Assembly (NCBI GenBank): GCA_022539475.1
Contig: VCMS01000185.1
Location: forward strand, 69,111 to 133,110
Length of the DNA: 64,000 nucleotides
From: Gracilaria domingensis
Taxonomy: Eukaryota; Rhodophyta; Florideophyceae; Gracilariales; Gracilariaceae
Reading direction: 5' to 3'
A model generated the notes under the pieces. It saw nothing but the letters and a program-made list of their open reading frames with translations. It was not told the origin of the DNA and did no database searches. Below are positions 1 to 10,170 of the stretch, piece by piece (the stretch's first letter is position 1; the number at the start of each line of letters is the position of its first letter). Position numbers and translations under genes: made by a program.

Positions 1-178
1 AAACAATAAAGTCTTGCGTCAAGTCAGTTAGAAAAGCAGCATCTGGCATAAACAGAACGGCAATCTGTTTCGACGTGAGTGCCGGGATTGACATTAAACT
101 CATGGCCATGTCAGACGACAGTGGAGTTTCGATCAGATCTACCGATGTAGTCATGTTATCATACTGCCATTGGACTGT

Positions 179-568
179 TCATGTCCCTTGTTCTGTAGCG
201 ACAATCTGTGACTCGTCTCCAAGTGCAATGGGAACCGAGCATGATTTGATTCCGTGGAAATCCTTATGGTCAGGGTTGAGATGGGTCGTTGTACCCGAGT
301 CATGCATGACGAGCTCATCCGAACTTGGGCGCGCCAGCATTGCATGGGCGACAGAAGCTCTAGTTCGATGGTTGCTTCCAGAATTTGCAGATTTGTTGGA
401 CTTCTGCCTGCTATTGGGTGTCTGGTAGCGAGATCCACAACTGTTACTGCTATCATTTCTTGTATCCTTCTCCGAATCGCTCAGGTTGAGACGATTCTTG
501 GGATTCTTCGGATTTAGAAAACAGTTGGAAGTGGTATGGTTTCGTCTCTTACAGACACCACACTTCAA
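179..568 (-). pseudogene. Copia family B zinc knuckle and start of aspartic protease
   Basis: The minus-strand frame begins KCGVCKRRNHTTSNC, a CX2CX4HX4C zinc knuckle of the Gag nucleocapsid. After a Ser/Asn-rich linker comes ELVMHDSGTTTHL, the D-S-G active-site region of a retroviral-type aspartic protease. The frame is lost near the left part of the window, where integrase would be expected to follow. Being downstream of gag on the same strand, it is the continuation of the polyprotein. Confidence 0.75.
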
Positions 569-1178
569 TTTGCTGCATGGGCTTGTTCGGTTCTGCTAGT
601 GGGCAGATCACGATGCTCATCGAGTAGGCGCGATGCAACCAAATCCCAAGTAAGATTCTCAGATATTACAGTCATAATGGCAGCACACACTGCATATAGC
701 TGTGGTGCTTTCACGGTTCCCACAAGAAGTGCAACAGACAGTTTTTCAGGTAGCTTCGTGTCCATGCTGTTGATTTGTTCAACTAAGCTGGCCATCTTGT
801 CAACATGTTTACCAAGATTTTTGAAGACGTCAGTGTATCGTAGTATCACAAGCTCACAAATCTTGGATACACGAGAAGCGGTTGAGGAAGAGGTATATTG
901 ATTGTCTAGCCGTATCAGGATTTTTTGGAGCTACCAATTTCCGTTTGGACCACTCTTAATGCTTCATTCGACAGTGCAGACAAGATCATACCACTTGCCT
1001 TCTTCTGGGCCTGAATGAACTCTTCACGCTTTTCATCATCAGCACTGAAAGGATTACGCGAAATCAGAAGAGCGTTTCCGACTCCTTCGGCGTCACATGT
1101 AGCTTCGATACGAATGCGCCGAAGCTTGTAGTCATCCTTCTCTTCGAAGGGTTTGATGCGAATTTTGTTACTTTCCAT
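565..1178 (-). pseudogene. gag: Copia family B gag, frameshifted
   Basis: Two minus-strand reading frames (1178-915 and 849-565) correspond to one continuous Gag in the copy at 14864. The first ends SSKKS-stop where the intact copy continues, so a frameshift near 940 separates them. Gag packages the element RNA in virus-like particles. The start ATG follows the LTR by about 140 bp, as in the other copy. The second part contains the conserved block VDKMASLVEQINSMD. Family B Gag resembles the UBN2-type Gag of Copia elements, judged by pattern only. Confidence 0.75.
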
Positions 1179-1303
1179 TGTGAAAAGAGAATTTTGTCAA
1201 ACGGAAGGGATAACGGAAAGAAAGGAAAAGGATTAAAGGGAGAGTGAAGGAAAGAAGGAATGCGAAGAAACTGAGATGTAAGTAATTAGCGATGCGTAAA
1301 GGC

Positions 1304-1319
1304 GAGCGGGATCATAACG
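1304..1319 (-). other. Primer-binding site of Copia family B (half-tRNA type)
   Basis: Directly after the LTR, the minus strand reads CGTTATGATCCCGCTC. It is a mutated form of GGTTATGGGCCC, the complement of the anticodon arm of eukaryotic initiator tRNA-Met. Drosophila copia is known to prime from an internal tRNA-iMet fragment at this arm. Other copies of the site are at 14727 and 15653. Confidence 0.6.
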
Positions 1320-1540
1320 TGTCAGTACAGTTGAACTTCAGAGAAGAGCTCGGGTGAAACAAGGTAAGAAGAATTTGTTTCATCCGGTCTTTATAGACAT
1401 TGAGAAAGTCTCGTAAGCATAGTAGTGAACTCAGAGACTGGTAGGTTACGACAATAATTTCAAATTCAAACTCAAATACAAATACAAATACAAATGCGAG
1501 TAGGAATTCAAATACGAATACATGTGATCTAGTGCTCACA
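1320..1540 (-). repeat. 5' LTR of Copia family B
   Basis: Read on the minus strand it begins TGTGAGCACTAGATC and ends CTGTACTGACA, i.e. TG...CA termini. It aligns along its whole length with the LTRs at 14512-14726 and 15671-15885. An AAATAC/AAATTC-rich tract lies near the start in all copies. Confidence 0.9.
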
Positions 1541-1561
1541 ATCACGATGTTTATCTCTTCT

Positions 1562-2422
1562 AGATCACTACAACTGTACAACCGGTATGTTGACACTGTA
1601 GACGGTCGATGGCCGATGAAGAAGGTTTTGCACCATAACTTGGAGTTTACGAATTATAAGCACTGCCGATATGTCATTGACGTCATTTTTCAACAATCAA
1701 ATCTCCCAAGTGAAACTTTATCAGAGGCAAAGAAATATTTTAGCGGCAAACAGAAGCTATATGGGCTAAAAACCGAAGTTTCCGTTTTACCCCATGGGTT
1801 TGCGATTAACGTTTCTTATCACGCTTTTGGGTCAACCTCAGATTTGAATATATTCTACTCAAATATTCAAACTCACAAAGTAGCCTTGGAGAACGGGGCG
1901 ATGAAGGTAGTAATTTTATTATTGATGCTGGAAATATGCACGATAAATATCCTGAACAGTGGAAATTATTGATGAACAAGGTCTATCAGGGTGTGGCAGA
2001 GCACGTAAGAGCAGTTATGTCCAAAAAGAAGCCGATAAGAGGACATTAACACAGGAAGAACAGCGCACAAATCGAAAAATTAGTTTTGACCGTATTATTG
2101 TAGAGAACTATTTTGGGCGACTGACAAAACTATGGAACGTAATTGGCTCAAAATATCGCTAGGGTGAAAACTTTTATGATGATATTTTTCTTTTTGTCTG
2201 TCGATGACGAATGCCCATGTTGGATGGCATCCATTTAGAACAGCGGATGGGGAATTTTATAATATGGTTAAGAATCGCCTGAACGCTATTGGGGAGGATA
2301 TGGTTAGAAAGCGAAAGCTGACACAGAAGAAATACAGGGAGAAGCGCAGGCGCCGAGTGGAAGCGCAGTACAAACAAATTTGGTCCAATGAAGATACCGT
2401 TGAACCAAGCAATATTGCTTGA
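1562..2422 (+). pseudogene. DDE-type transposase remnant (DDE_Tnp_4 / Harbinger-like)
   Basis: Three plus-strand segments read as one transposase. YFSGKQKLYGLKTEVSVLPH (about 1725-1800) and the GSTSDLNIF block match the catalytic core of DDE superfamily endonucleases common in oomycetes and algae. A frameshift near 2045 leads to RIIVENYFGRLTKLWNVIGSKYR (the E-containing block), followed by an in-frame TAG (2161). After a second shift comes a C-terminal part (2204-2422) with NAHVGWHPFRTADGE and a basic RKRKLTQKKYREKRRRR tail. Family assignment rests on motif pattern. No terminal inverted repeats were found. It abuts the Copia LTR at 1540. Confidence 0.6.
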
Positions 2423-2466
2423 TATACGTTAACTAGTGATCTATGTGCAAGAACTCCGTCTTTTGC

Positions 2467-2472
2467 AATAAA
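2467..2472 (+). terminator. AATAAA polyadenylation signal after the transposase remnant
   Basis: AATAAA followed by a T-rich stretch, about 45 bp after the last stop codon of the transposase remnant. Confidence 0.4.
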
Positions 2473-2680
2473 AGTTTATTCTTCCTTTGCATTCTTCTTT
2501 ACGACTAAAATTTTGTTTTGATACAAGTGGCCTATATTCCTACAACTAGATGATTTAAAAGGATAACGATAACCTTTCAGGATGTACTTAGTATTTGAAA
2601 GAGAGATATAATGCCATTGAAACCATCGCGGATCTAAGTTGAGAATCTTTTTTTAGATCACTGCTTCACAAATTCATTGC

Positions 2681-2685
2681 ATATC
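2681..2685. repeat. Left target-site duplication ATATC
   Basis: Identical to 11049-11053 on the other side of Copia family A; 5 bp is the usual length for this superfamily. Confidence 0.9.
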
Positions 2686-2954
2686 TGAAGTGGTCTGCAT
2701 GCTTTGCGCAGAGCTCGGGGCGTCGCATGGGAGGAGAGGATCGTGGGAAGAGGGCAACGGTCACAAGCGAGAGATGACAGAGGCCTGTCTCTCTGCTTGT
2801 TCCTCGGGGCTGCTATCTGGTTAGCCCGTTGTTTACTGAGTCCGACGTCCAGTCGCAAGCGCTCGGATTGAGCTCGCGCTGAGCAGCGCGAGCTGCTCGA
2901 GCTCGAGGCGACAGCGCAGAAAGGGGCGCTTTTATGACCAGAGTAGTCCTTACA
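2686..2954 (-). repeat. 3' LTR of Copia family A
   Basis: Read on the minus strand it starts TGTAAGGACTACTCTGG, and a CATAAAAGCGCC segment close to the start may be the TATA region. It ends GCAGACCACTTCA. It aligns with 10780-11048 at equal length and shows many base substitutions, so the element is not young. Confidence 0.92.
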
Positions 2955-2962
2955 ACCCCCCG
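2955..2962 (-). other. Polypurine tract of Copia family A
   Basis: CGGGGGGT on the minus strand sits immediately before the 3' LTR, where plus-strand DNA synthesis is primed in LTR retrotransposons. Confidence 0.75.
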
Positions 2963-3318
2963 TTTGTTGTGAAGGGGCTCTCAAAGCAGGCGGATCGAGT
3001 AGCTAAGAGACCGGAAGAAAAAAAGGAAAGATGGTGCGGAAGCGATGTGGTAACAGCGTCGTTATGGAGCGTCGTTTAAAGCGGCCGCAGGTCGCAACGG
3101 GTAGAACTGGCAGGCACTGACTCTGCTTCTGTGCACGGCCAAATCATCGCGTTTCGAGGAGTGCACAGCGGCGCCGACTTCGTCGACCGACACAACCGTG
3201 GCTCTGCCAGCGACAACACTAAGCGCCTAAGGCCTGCAAGAGGCTGTAGTCTTTGCTTCTCGGCTTCAGAGCTCGCTGATCTGAAGATCACGCAGGGCCC
3301 TGTCCGAAAAGAACCCGA
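2963..3318. other. Copia family A 3' region before the antisense frame
   Basis: 356 bp with no long frame. By position it would hold the promoter of the plus-strand reading frame; no clear TATA box seen. Confidence 0.3.
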
Positions 3319-4722
3319 GTGAAAGGTTCACTTGTTACGGGCCTGATCTACGAGCGGACATCCAGAGGCAACGCCAACATGCAGCGCTGGCTGGTTAGGC
3401 GTGTTTCACAGCGTAGTGTGGGACTTTGGCGGGAGTGTGCGTTCGAGCGTGATAGCAATGGCCCCAAGTGCAACGAGGCTACTGCGCGCAGCGAACGGAG
3501 GGTCCGGTGGCGCCGCGATCTATATGATCCAAAGCGTAGGAGCCGAAACAGAGACAGTGGTCAAAAGGAAGGTGTTTGTGAGACGATTATGAAGGGGTGG
3601 AAGAAGGAGAGGACTCGTCGGCTGAATGTAACGGCGCGACGCGTATTGAATGAATCTGCTGCATAAAGCGAGGGCTGGCACATAGATGCAGTTAGAACAA
3701 TCTCGTGGGCAGATGAGAATAGACGTGAACGGTACCGCGTTGAGCACTTTTGTTGCGGGGAGCATCGCGTGATGCGACGAGAAGAGCTGCAGGTTTTTGC
3801 CACTAAGCCATTGGCAAAATGGTGCCGTGCGCGGCCACGCCGGGCGTTGCGTTTGGATGTAGCCGAGCGATTGGGGTTGTTAGAAGAAGACTGTCAGAGC
3901 AAAGAGTGTGCTGTAGATGCTGTCATGTTTGTGGAAAAAGAGAGTGTACTGTGCACTCAAAATGGTGTGAAATCTTACAGAGGGCCAGCATACTATGCGC
4001 TTAATCATAGAGAGCCGGTGTGGGGGTGGCATCCGGTTCAATTGCATACGCTTGAGGGTGCTGGGCTGTGAAATGCGCTGATACAGCAGGGTGTATGGCA
4101 CAGAATAACCGGCGTCGGGCTGCGATATGATTCGCTGATCGACTCGCAGCGTATTGTGCCAGACGTTGCTCTCGGTGCTGTAGAAGCATTAGAAAGTTAT
4201 TGTACGCGCTTTCCCTTGGTTCCTGTGCGCGTGTTCACCCCAGGCACTCGAGAGGCAAATGAACTTCTGCGTAAATTCAAACTTCGCAAGGAGCGGATGC
4301 TCGTCTGTAAAAAAAGTGATTTGTGCTTGAAGACTGGCAAATGAGATTTCCGTCCTTGTAGATGAAAAGTATGCTTCTGATCTGTTATTGAAGTCGGCGC
4401 TTCCGGAAATGCTGTCCTTTACTGACGCTGCGAGATGGTGTATTTTTCATGCAAAGCGTGTTGTTCTGCGGAAGGTGACGCTGGGAAGCGACTATATGCA
4501 CAAAACTTTGCCCTAGATTATGACCCAAAAGGGTAGTACTTATATTGTTGGGCTGCGAGGTCGAAATTTCGATCACGTCGTATGCATTGACATGCAGCGG
4601 TGACAAATTCTTAACCGCGTCAAACAGTATCCGCTGAGAATGTGCGAGCTCTCTTTGAAAGCGTGCGTTGGAGATGTCAAATTGTTTGGGAAGATTACCG
4701 AAATTCGAGAGGTGAGGGAGAT
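3319..4722 (+). pseudogene. Decayed opposite-strand reading frame in the Copia family A 3' region
   Basis: One plus-strand frame runs from 3319 to 4344 with only two in-frame stops (3664, 4069). The next frame continues from 4343 to 4722 with two more (4514, about 4604). Together that is about 468 codons ending about 100 bp from the convergent RNase H stop. The reading has ordinary composition (e.g. RFPLVPVRVFTPGTREANEL, IVGLRGRNFDHVVCID). I do not recognise the protein. It lies between pol and the polypurine tract, so it belongs to the element. It may be an antisense accessory gene or a captured gene; chance is possible but the length argues against it. Confidence 0.5.
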
Positions 4723-4825
4723 GTAGCCCAGTTGTAAAAAAGGGAAGAATGGGTCTTTGAAGAGGGCGAAAAGATCGGCCAGAAGGAGATAAAACATTAG
4801 CATGACAAGGAAAGACTTGTAGCTT

Positions 4826-5413
4826 TTATAGTGTTCTAGTTAAAGGAATGAAATCGCTAGGTAACACTCCACTTCGCAGCATAGAGTTCAGGCGCTTGAA
4901 AGCATGAGGATTAATCTTTGTTAAAGCGTCCGCCGGGTTCTTGGGGTTGGGTATCCAATCCAAAGAGTTTATCTTGCCCGCCTCAAAAGAATCGCGCAAG
5001 CGCGCAACTGTGGGGGGCATGCAGGAATCCTTCTCTTCACGAAGCGTCGATATTGTAGTGTATAAGCCGTAAGAGTCGACGTACATATTGAAGGTTGCTC
5101 GAGGTAGCAGCCCAGATAGAAAAAGTGTTGGGAGCGTTTCTGCCAGGTGGATGGAGCGATCAGCGGTGTTCGCAGCGGCAAGCATCTCGGCTTCAGCGGA
5201 GGAGAACGAGACTCGGGCTTGCTTAGAGCTGTGCCAATCCACAAAGTGGCAGAATAGCTCTTCTCCTTCTTTGAACGACAGTGCGCAGATAAATCCGGTC
5301 TGTCCGTAGGAGGTGGTGCCAGATGCGGCGTCACTGAATGCCAAGACGCGAACGTTGAACTTGTTGGCAGTCATTGGACTCCTGGGAGCTTGGTAGTGAA
5401 GTTCGGGCTTCAA
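4826..5413 (-). pseudogene. Copia family A RNase H domain
   Basis: Intact 195-codon minus-strand frame at the end of pol. VLAFSDAASGTTSYGQTG carries the first catalytic Asp, RVSFSSAEAEMLAAANTADR the SSAEAE motif, and MYVDSYGLYTTIST the third acidic residue. The C terminus reads DWIPNPKNPADALTK, equivalent to the NPADxxTK end seen in most Copia polyproteins. RNase H removes the RNA strand during cDNA synthesis. The domain lacks its own start and depends on the broken RT frame upstream. Confidence 0.85.
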
Positions 5414-5599
5414 GGACCGGATATCGGCAAATGCCTGATTAAGCTAGCGGAGGTGCGCGACTTCCAGTCGCGGAACAGACTGCTGCATTTTGCTGGCCAC
5501 CAGAGATGCTTGGTGGAGGATGCCGTGACCAAGGAAGTTTAGTTTGCCGGTTAGGCTCTGGTATTCTCGAAGTTGCTTTGGTGTGCATGGCTCGTTATC

Positions 5600-7008
5600 C
5601 TACTTCCTCCTCATTTTGCTGATTTCTAGTGGGGGTATAGAGTTGAGAAACTCTTTCATGGAGAGGGAGATGCTGAAATCTTCGTGTTTTCGGATGAAAA
5701 GACGATTGAAGGCTATTTCCTTAGCTTCCGAGAATCTTCCGACTTCGAATTTTGCGGACAGCTTGTCACGAAAAGCTTTCATTTCCTCTCGTGGGCCCGC
5801 GAGGAGCATGTCGTATACAACCTTCGCAAGTAGCAGCGCTTTTTTTCCTGACTTCCAGAGGACAGATAGTTGTGGGACTCCTGGGACTGTTACGAACCCT
5901 TGGTCAAGCGGCCATTTCTCTACGCAGAGCTGCCACAAGCTGCCCTATTCTAATAACCCGTACGATGAGGTAGCACTTTTCACACTTCATCGACATATTG
6001 CGTCCAGCCACGCGCGGCTCGGACATAGATGTCCCTCTGGAGTTCACCAGCTTGGAGATATGCTGATTTTACATTGAGTGCCCCTATCGGTAGGTAGAAG
6101 AGGGCCGCGAGGAAGAGCAGGAGTCGTATGGTCGGGAATTGCGCAGTAGATGAGTCCGAGCGGAGGTCATCCTTGTCCTGATCCTTGTTGCTTTGTGAGA
6201 CAAGGCGGCATTTCAGCTTCAAGTTGTTGCTCTCTCCATCCTGCTTGATGACAAAGAAGGGGTGGGAGGAAATGAGGTTAGCCCTTCTTGGAAGGTTGCG
6301 CGTCGAAACAGGAATTAACGCTCCTCGCTCCTTAGAGCAACGCTTTTTCTTTGCGATTGACTCGTCAAGCAGCCAGCTTGGTGCGCACTGAAGCTTGTGT
6401 TCCGAGAGAGGCTCGTTTCCGAGGCGTTTGTGGAGGTCCTTTAGAATCTCTTGATTTGTGGACTTCAAGCAGGCTGCATGCGGTGGAGAGGTCGTGTCAG
6501 AAGCGTATTCCCCAATGTCCTTAGAGGGCATGTTGACGGGGCGCATCACATCGGTTTTGGCAAGATAGAAAACACTAAACGGGTGCTGGTCCCATTCTGC
6601 GAAAGCCTCTTGCAGTTCCGTCTGTTCGTCCGGTGGCGGCTTCTCCGTGACATGAACGAGAGGATTCGACGACGATGGAGGAGCTTCTGCCTCTTCTGTT
6701 GCCTCGGGTGGAAGGACGTCTTGATGTTCTCCAGGAAGTCGAAACCATCCAAGTTCCATTAGCTTCACTTCAGCAAGCAATGGGGAGTGGGGCTGAAGCC
6801 TCAGGTCTTCATGAGCTACGTTGTACGAGAACCCTTTGAGATTTGCCGTGCTCGAGACGATCGCGTAGTGGTCATAAAATTCCTTGACGAAACCTGGATA
6901 CCACTGTCCCCTCTTTGCAGCTTTGATGAAGTAATACACTGGCGTGCCGGGCTTAAGCAGCGTGCTTTCAAGTGGTTTCCCATCCTTTGTGCAGAGGAAG
7001 ACGTGCAA
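5600..7008 (-). pseudogene. Copia family A reverse transcriptase, catalytic residues mutated
   Basis: Two minus-strand frames, 7008-5980 and 5938-5600. The first ends with IGALNVKSAYLQAGELQRDI, where the usual LDVKxAYLQ motif has Asn in place of the catalytic Asp. The second has LLLAKVVYDMLLAG at the site of the VDD motif, with Tyr replacing an Asp. The frame breaks near 5960. RT would copy the element RNA in the particle. The VVDDxLLAG form of the motif is typical of a Copia lineage distinct from family B (YVDD). With both Asp changes this copy cannot be active. Confidence 0.8.
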
Positions 7009-7019
7009 GGCTTGCCTGG

Positions 7020-7670
7020 CAGTCTTTTTGTGGTAGGCTTTGATACGTTCTTGGGTTACTTCGGCCTTGGAAAGGCCAGATATCGCCGGTCTGTAGCCTC
7101 GTGCCAGTTCAAAGCTCGAAAAAACCGAGATCCATGGAGTATGTTATTGAGAAAGCCCGCCCTGGAGATTACTTCCTGGTCAGAGAGAGCCTCGTCCCAC
7201 CTGTGTTTGGTATATTTGCGGTCTTTGAGGAGGCGCTGGATCAATTAACGTTGGGCTTCATTGGAAGACTCGATGACGCCGATCTTACTGTGGCGTCTTG
7301 CAGACCTTGGCGAGAATAATATGTTATGAGAAGCGCACATCGGTCGAACTTGTTCACAGTCGAATTCGGGATCCCTCGAGAGTTCTGCGGGAGGACCATG
7401 TGCTGAAATCCAATACGTGACAAAGTTTGCTGTAGCCTCCTCCATGCCACGTGAAAAAAAGAACCGGGCGACAGAGTATCCTGTTGCAGCATCTTTCATG
7501 TGCGGTATGGGAAAATTACCGAGTTCTGCAACGGACATGAAGGGGAGCTGAAGGTGCTCGTTGAACTCTTTAACCAATTTTTGAGAACGATACTTTGCGC
7601 GAGATGAGAGGGGGCCCCGTACTGCTACATGAGGTGCAGGACTTAAAGGCCCTTTGGAGTAAGGACTCAA
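7020..7670 (-). pseudogene. Copia family A integrase core
   Basis: Minus-strand rve-type integrase. HMKDAATGYSVARFF carries the first catalytic Asp, PAELSRDPEFDCEQV the second, and RRHSKIGVIESSNEAQR the Glu. The C-terminal part continues in other frames through KYTKHRWDEAL and SFELARGYRPAISGLSKAEV to the start of the RT region. Integrase inserts the cDNA into the genome. Frameshifts near 7245 and 7060 break it. Its position upstream of RT places the element in Copia rather than Gypsy. Confidence 0.75.
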
Positions 7671-7672
7671 GT

Positions 7673-8249
7673 GTCGTTGTCAGGAGGCCTGCTCTTGAAT
7701 ATATCTTTCGCATGTCTCTTGGCTGAAAGTGAGTGTAGAGGTGGAACCCCTTCGCGAACAACTCCTCGTTCCGGATTAGGCTACCTTGCTCCTTATTGCC
7801 TCTCGAAGTTGCAAGGAGCGATTTCACGGAATCAGTGCAGGAGGGCACCAGAAGTAGCCGAGTGCGCTTCGTGAGGTCCGATCCGGTGTGATAGGTGCGA
7901 AGGAAAACCACCTTTTCGTGGTTCCCGGCCACGCCTGGAGCGATGTAGAGATTGTTAGACCTGTTGATCAGGTCGCAGCGCGAGAGAATATCGTTTCCCA
8001 TGAGAATGGGGCCGCTCTCCTCTACAACGTAAAATGGGAGCATAAAATTGGTTCCATCCCCGTCCTGGATGTGAAATTTCCAAGCGTCAAAAGTCAGTTT
8101 GGCATCTGCACACTCTTCCCAGAATCCGTGTAGGAAAGGCGGGATTTTCAGCTCGTCCAATACGAGTTCGTCCCCCATGGACGTGCAGAGATGTACTATT
8201 TTGCACAAGCCTTCGACGGCTTTTGGACAGCCAGGGTCGACAATAGGGT
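7673..8249 (-). pseudogene. Copia family A aspartic protease and integrase zinc region
   Basis: A minus-strand frame starting around NPIVDPGCPKAV, where D-P-G-C stands at the position of the D-T/S-G active site. It continues through ILMGNDILSRCDL, typical of the C-terminal half of Copia proteases, and into a degenerate linker and integrase N-terminal segment. The protease cuts the Gag-Pol polyprotein in the particle. The Pro in the active-site triad may be inactivating or a family variant. It follows gag and precedes the integrase core on the same strand. Confidence 0.65.
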
Positions 8250-8643
8250 TAGGATCAGGGATGGAAGGGAAAAGGTCTGCGTATGCTCCTTCCCCAGCAG
8301 TTAGGGATGACTGCGTCGGGAGTGGTTGGAGCCTTTCCGGAAACCCTTATCATCCTTGTCGCTTCCTTTGTTCTTGTGTGCTGAGTCCTTCTCAGCTTTC
8401 AGACGCTTCGTCTCATGGGAATGTTTCTGGCAGTCTAGGCTTCCTCTGAAGTGCGTTGTGGAGCCACAATCGTAGCAATATCCTAGATTGAGATCAGACT
8501 TGCGTTTGTTGAACTTTCGGCCTCTGGAGGAGCTTCCGGACTGGTTACGCTTGTTCCCATTGTTCGGCGGCGAAGCTTCCGCCTGCGAATCTGTGCGCTT
8601 TTGGAACGCGGCCACTGCTTGGTTGACTTTCTGGCTGACCATA

Positions 8644-9076
8644 CCCAGAGAAGTATACAGATGCTCGAATGATACCCCGTAGATTTGAAATCCGGATGTC
8701 TTTCAGATATCATCTGGATATCTTACGTATATCCATGACATCCCTGTGACATCCAGTAGACATTACAGATGATGTACGAAATGATACACTTTTGATGCCT
8801 TTGAGACATGCGTCAACTACTTTGAAAGATATAATAGTAGATATGACGAATGATTTCGAAAACCTAAGTTGCTTCTCTTAGAATTGCTCGCACATCATTC
8901 GGATATCCAGAAATCAGACGAATATCATTAGTGTGGATATTGTCAGCATTGTCGTGTATCCTATGTACATCGGCCGTATATCCAACTTCGAAAATCAGAT
9001 GAATATCCGAGAAATCACTCGGATTTCCAAAGCGTATCTAAGAAATATCAAGCGGATATCAAAGTGTTTCTCTGGG
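8644..9076. mobile_element. Foldback MITE inserted in Copia family A gag
   Basis: 433 bp absent from the related copy near 41.8 kb. The ends are inverted repeats CCCAGAGAA (8644) and TTCTCTGGG (9076), and the inner halves are also loosely complementary. The flanks CATA and CAAA may be an imperfect 4-bp target duplication. The interior is rich in GGATATC-type words. No coding capacity; it would depend on a transposase elsewhere. Confidence 0.65.
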
Positions 9077-9274
9077 CAAATTATCGATATAAGCCTTAGT
9101 GTACGATTTTTGTCGGTCCTCTTGGGAGATTCAGGTTGCGGATCACCGTCACAGCGTCGTCAAGGTTCAGCTTGCACCTGGGACCTGCTGAGAACATGTC
9201 CCGCACTTCGTTTACTTCAACGGAGCCATCATTGATTTATTCGAATGTTGATGTGTACTCTTCGAGAAGCGCGT

Positions 9275-10170
9275 TGTGTAGCAATCCCAGAAAGGGAAAA
9301 GCCACCGAGGGAGTTCGTATCCCCGCTCTCAAGAGAGGTCCGCACAGCGACAGCGCACTCCGTGTTCTCCGTTGTGGGTGTAAATCCACGAGTACTTCAG
9401 GCTATACCACAGCGTTGAGAAAGAACGCCCGACCGGGAAAAGGGCCAGGAAAGGCCGACACAGTAGTGTAGATCGTGGTGACCAATGACGGTATTTGTAG
9501 CCAAATGTAAACATCTAAAGGTGGAACGACCAAATAGAAATAGGCGGTAATGAACCAAAGCAATGGCAAAAAACAAAAGAAAAAACAGAAACAAACCCAA
9601 GTACTGGTGCGGAGAGAAAATACCGGTCGGTAAACAAATATGTGTGCACTCCACGAGTCTTAAGAAAAACAAAAGAAAAGCGACGCCAATGATGGTATGC
9701 ACTGCGTGCACTCTCCTGGTTGGAGCCAGGGGATAACTACACCGTGCTGCGGTCACTCGCTGCGCGAGGAGTTGGAGTCGTCGCGCAGGCGAAATAGTTA
9801 GAGCCGCACACCGGGTTACCTTTACTAGGTTGGTGATGGCGGTGAGCCATCACCTAAGTAGTATAATTAGCGGCCCTGTAGGGGGTTATTAAAAATATCT
9901 AAATAATAGATTAATCTGAGCACCTCATGTGCACCTCCCGTCCCGGGCGGTCCTGACAGTGACGGACCAAAACACACGGGGTATTTCTAAAAATTATGAA
10001 AAGATTCAAGCCTCCCTGACAACCGAATAGTGGTACACCTGTACACCTTCCCATACGGGATCCGCATCATCCGTGCATCTCATAACTTCACTTTCCAATG
10101 TTCCAGGATCACCATAGTGGTTATCATAACCATCCCACGGGATTCTACCGATTTGTCGGTTTGCTCTACA
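9275..10170 (-). mobile_element. 896-bp LTR-like insertion in Copia family A gag
   Basis: Flanked by a perfect 5-bp duplication CGCGT (9270-9274 and 10171-10175). Removing it and one duplicate restores the gag sequence seen near 41.6 kb. Ends are TG...CA, with short inverted termini TGTGTAGCAA and TTGCTCTACA. On the minus strand it begins TGTAGAGCAA, has GGTGTAGTTATCCCC and a GGTGATGG/CCATCACC hairpin. All three features recur in the plus-strand sequence from 46739. Best read as a solo LTR; a TIR element with 5-bp duplication is the alternative. Confidence 0.7.

Larger units (their letters stand above)
1..1540 (-). mobile_element. Copia family B element, cut off by the window edge
   Basis: Minus-strand Ty1/copia-like element. 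Reading leftward it has a 5' LTR (1320-1540), a primer-binding site, a gag region (about 1178-565), a CCHC knuckle and an aspartic-protease start; the rest lies outside the window. The gag and LTR match the second family B copy at 12994-15885 closely (for example IRIKPFEEKDDYKLRRIRIE is shared). Gag is frameshifted, so this copy is probably inactive. Confidence 0.85.

Noticed and set aside
2658..2984. 108-codon minus-strand frame
   Set aside because: It lies in the 3' LTR of Copia family A and is not conserved as a frame in the other LTR.
8700..9070. Possible CRISPR-like or satellite array from repeated GATATC words
   Set aside because: Spacing is irregular and the words are part of the inverted-repeat structure of the MITE; the genome is eukaryotic.
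8933..9235. Plus-strand frame of 100 codons
   Set aside because: It spans the foldback MITE and antisense gag sequence, so it is composite and not a gene.
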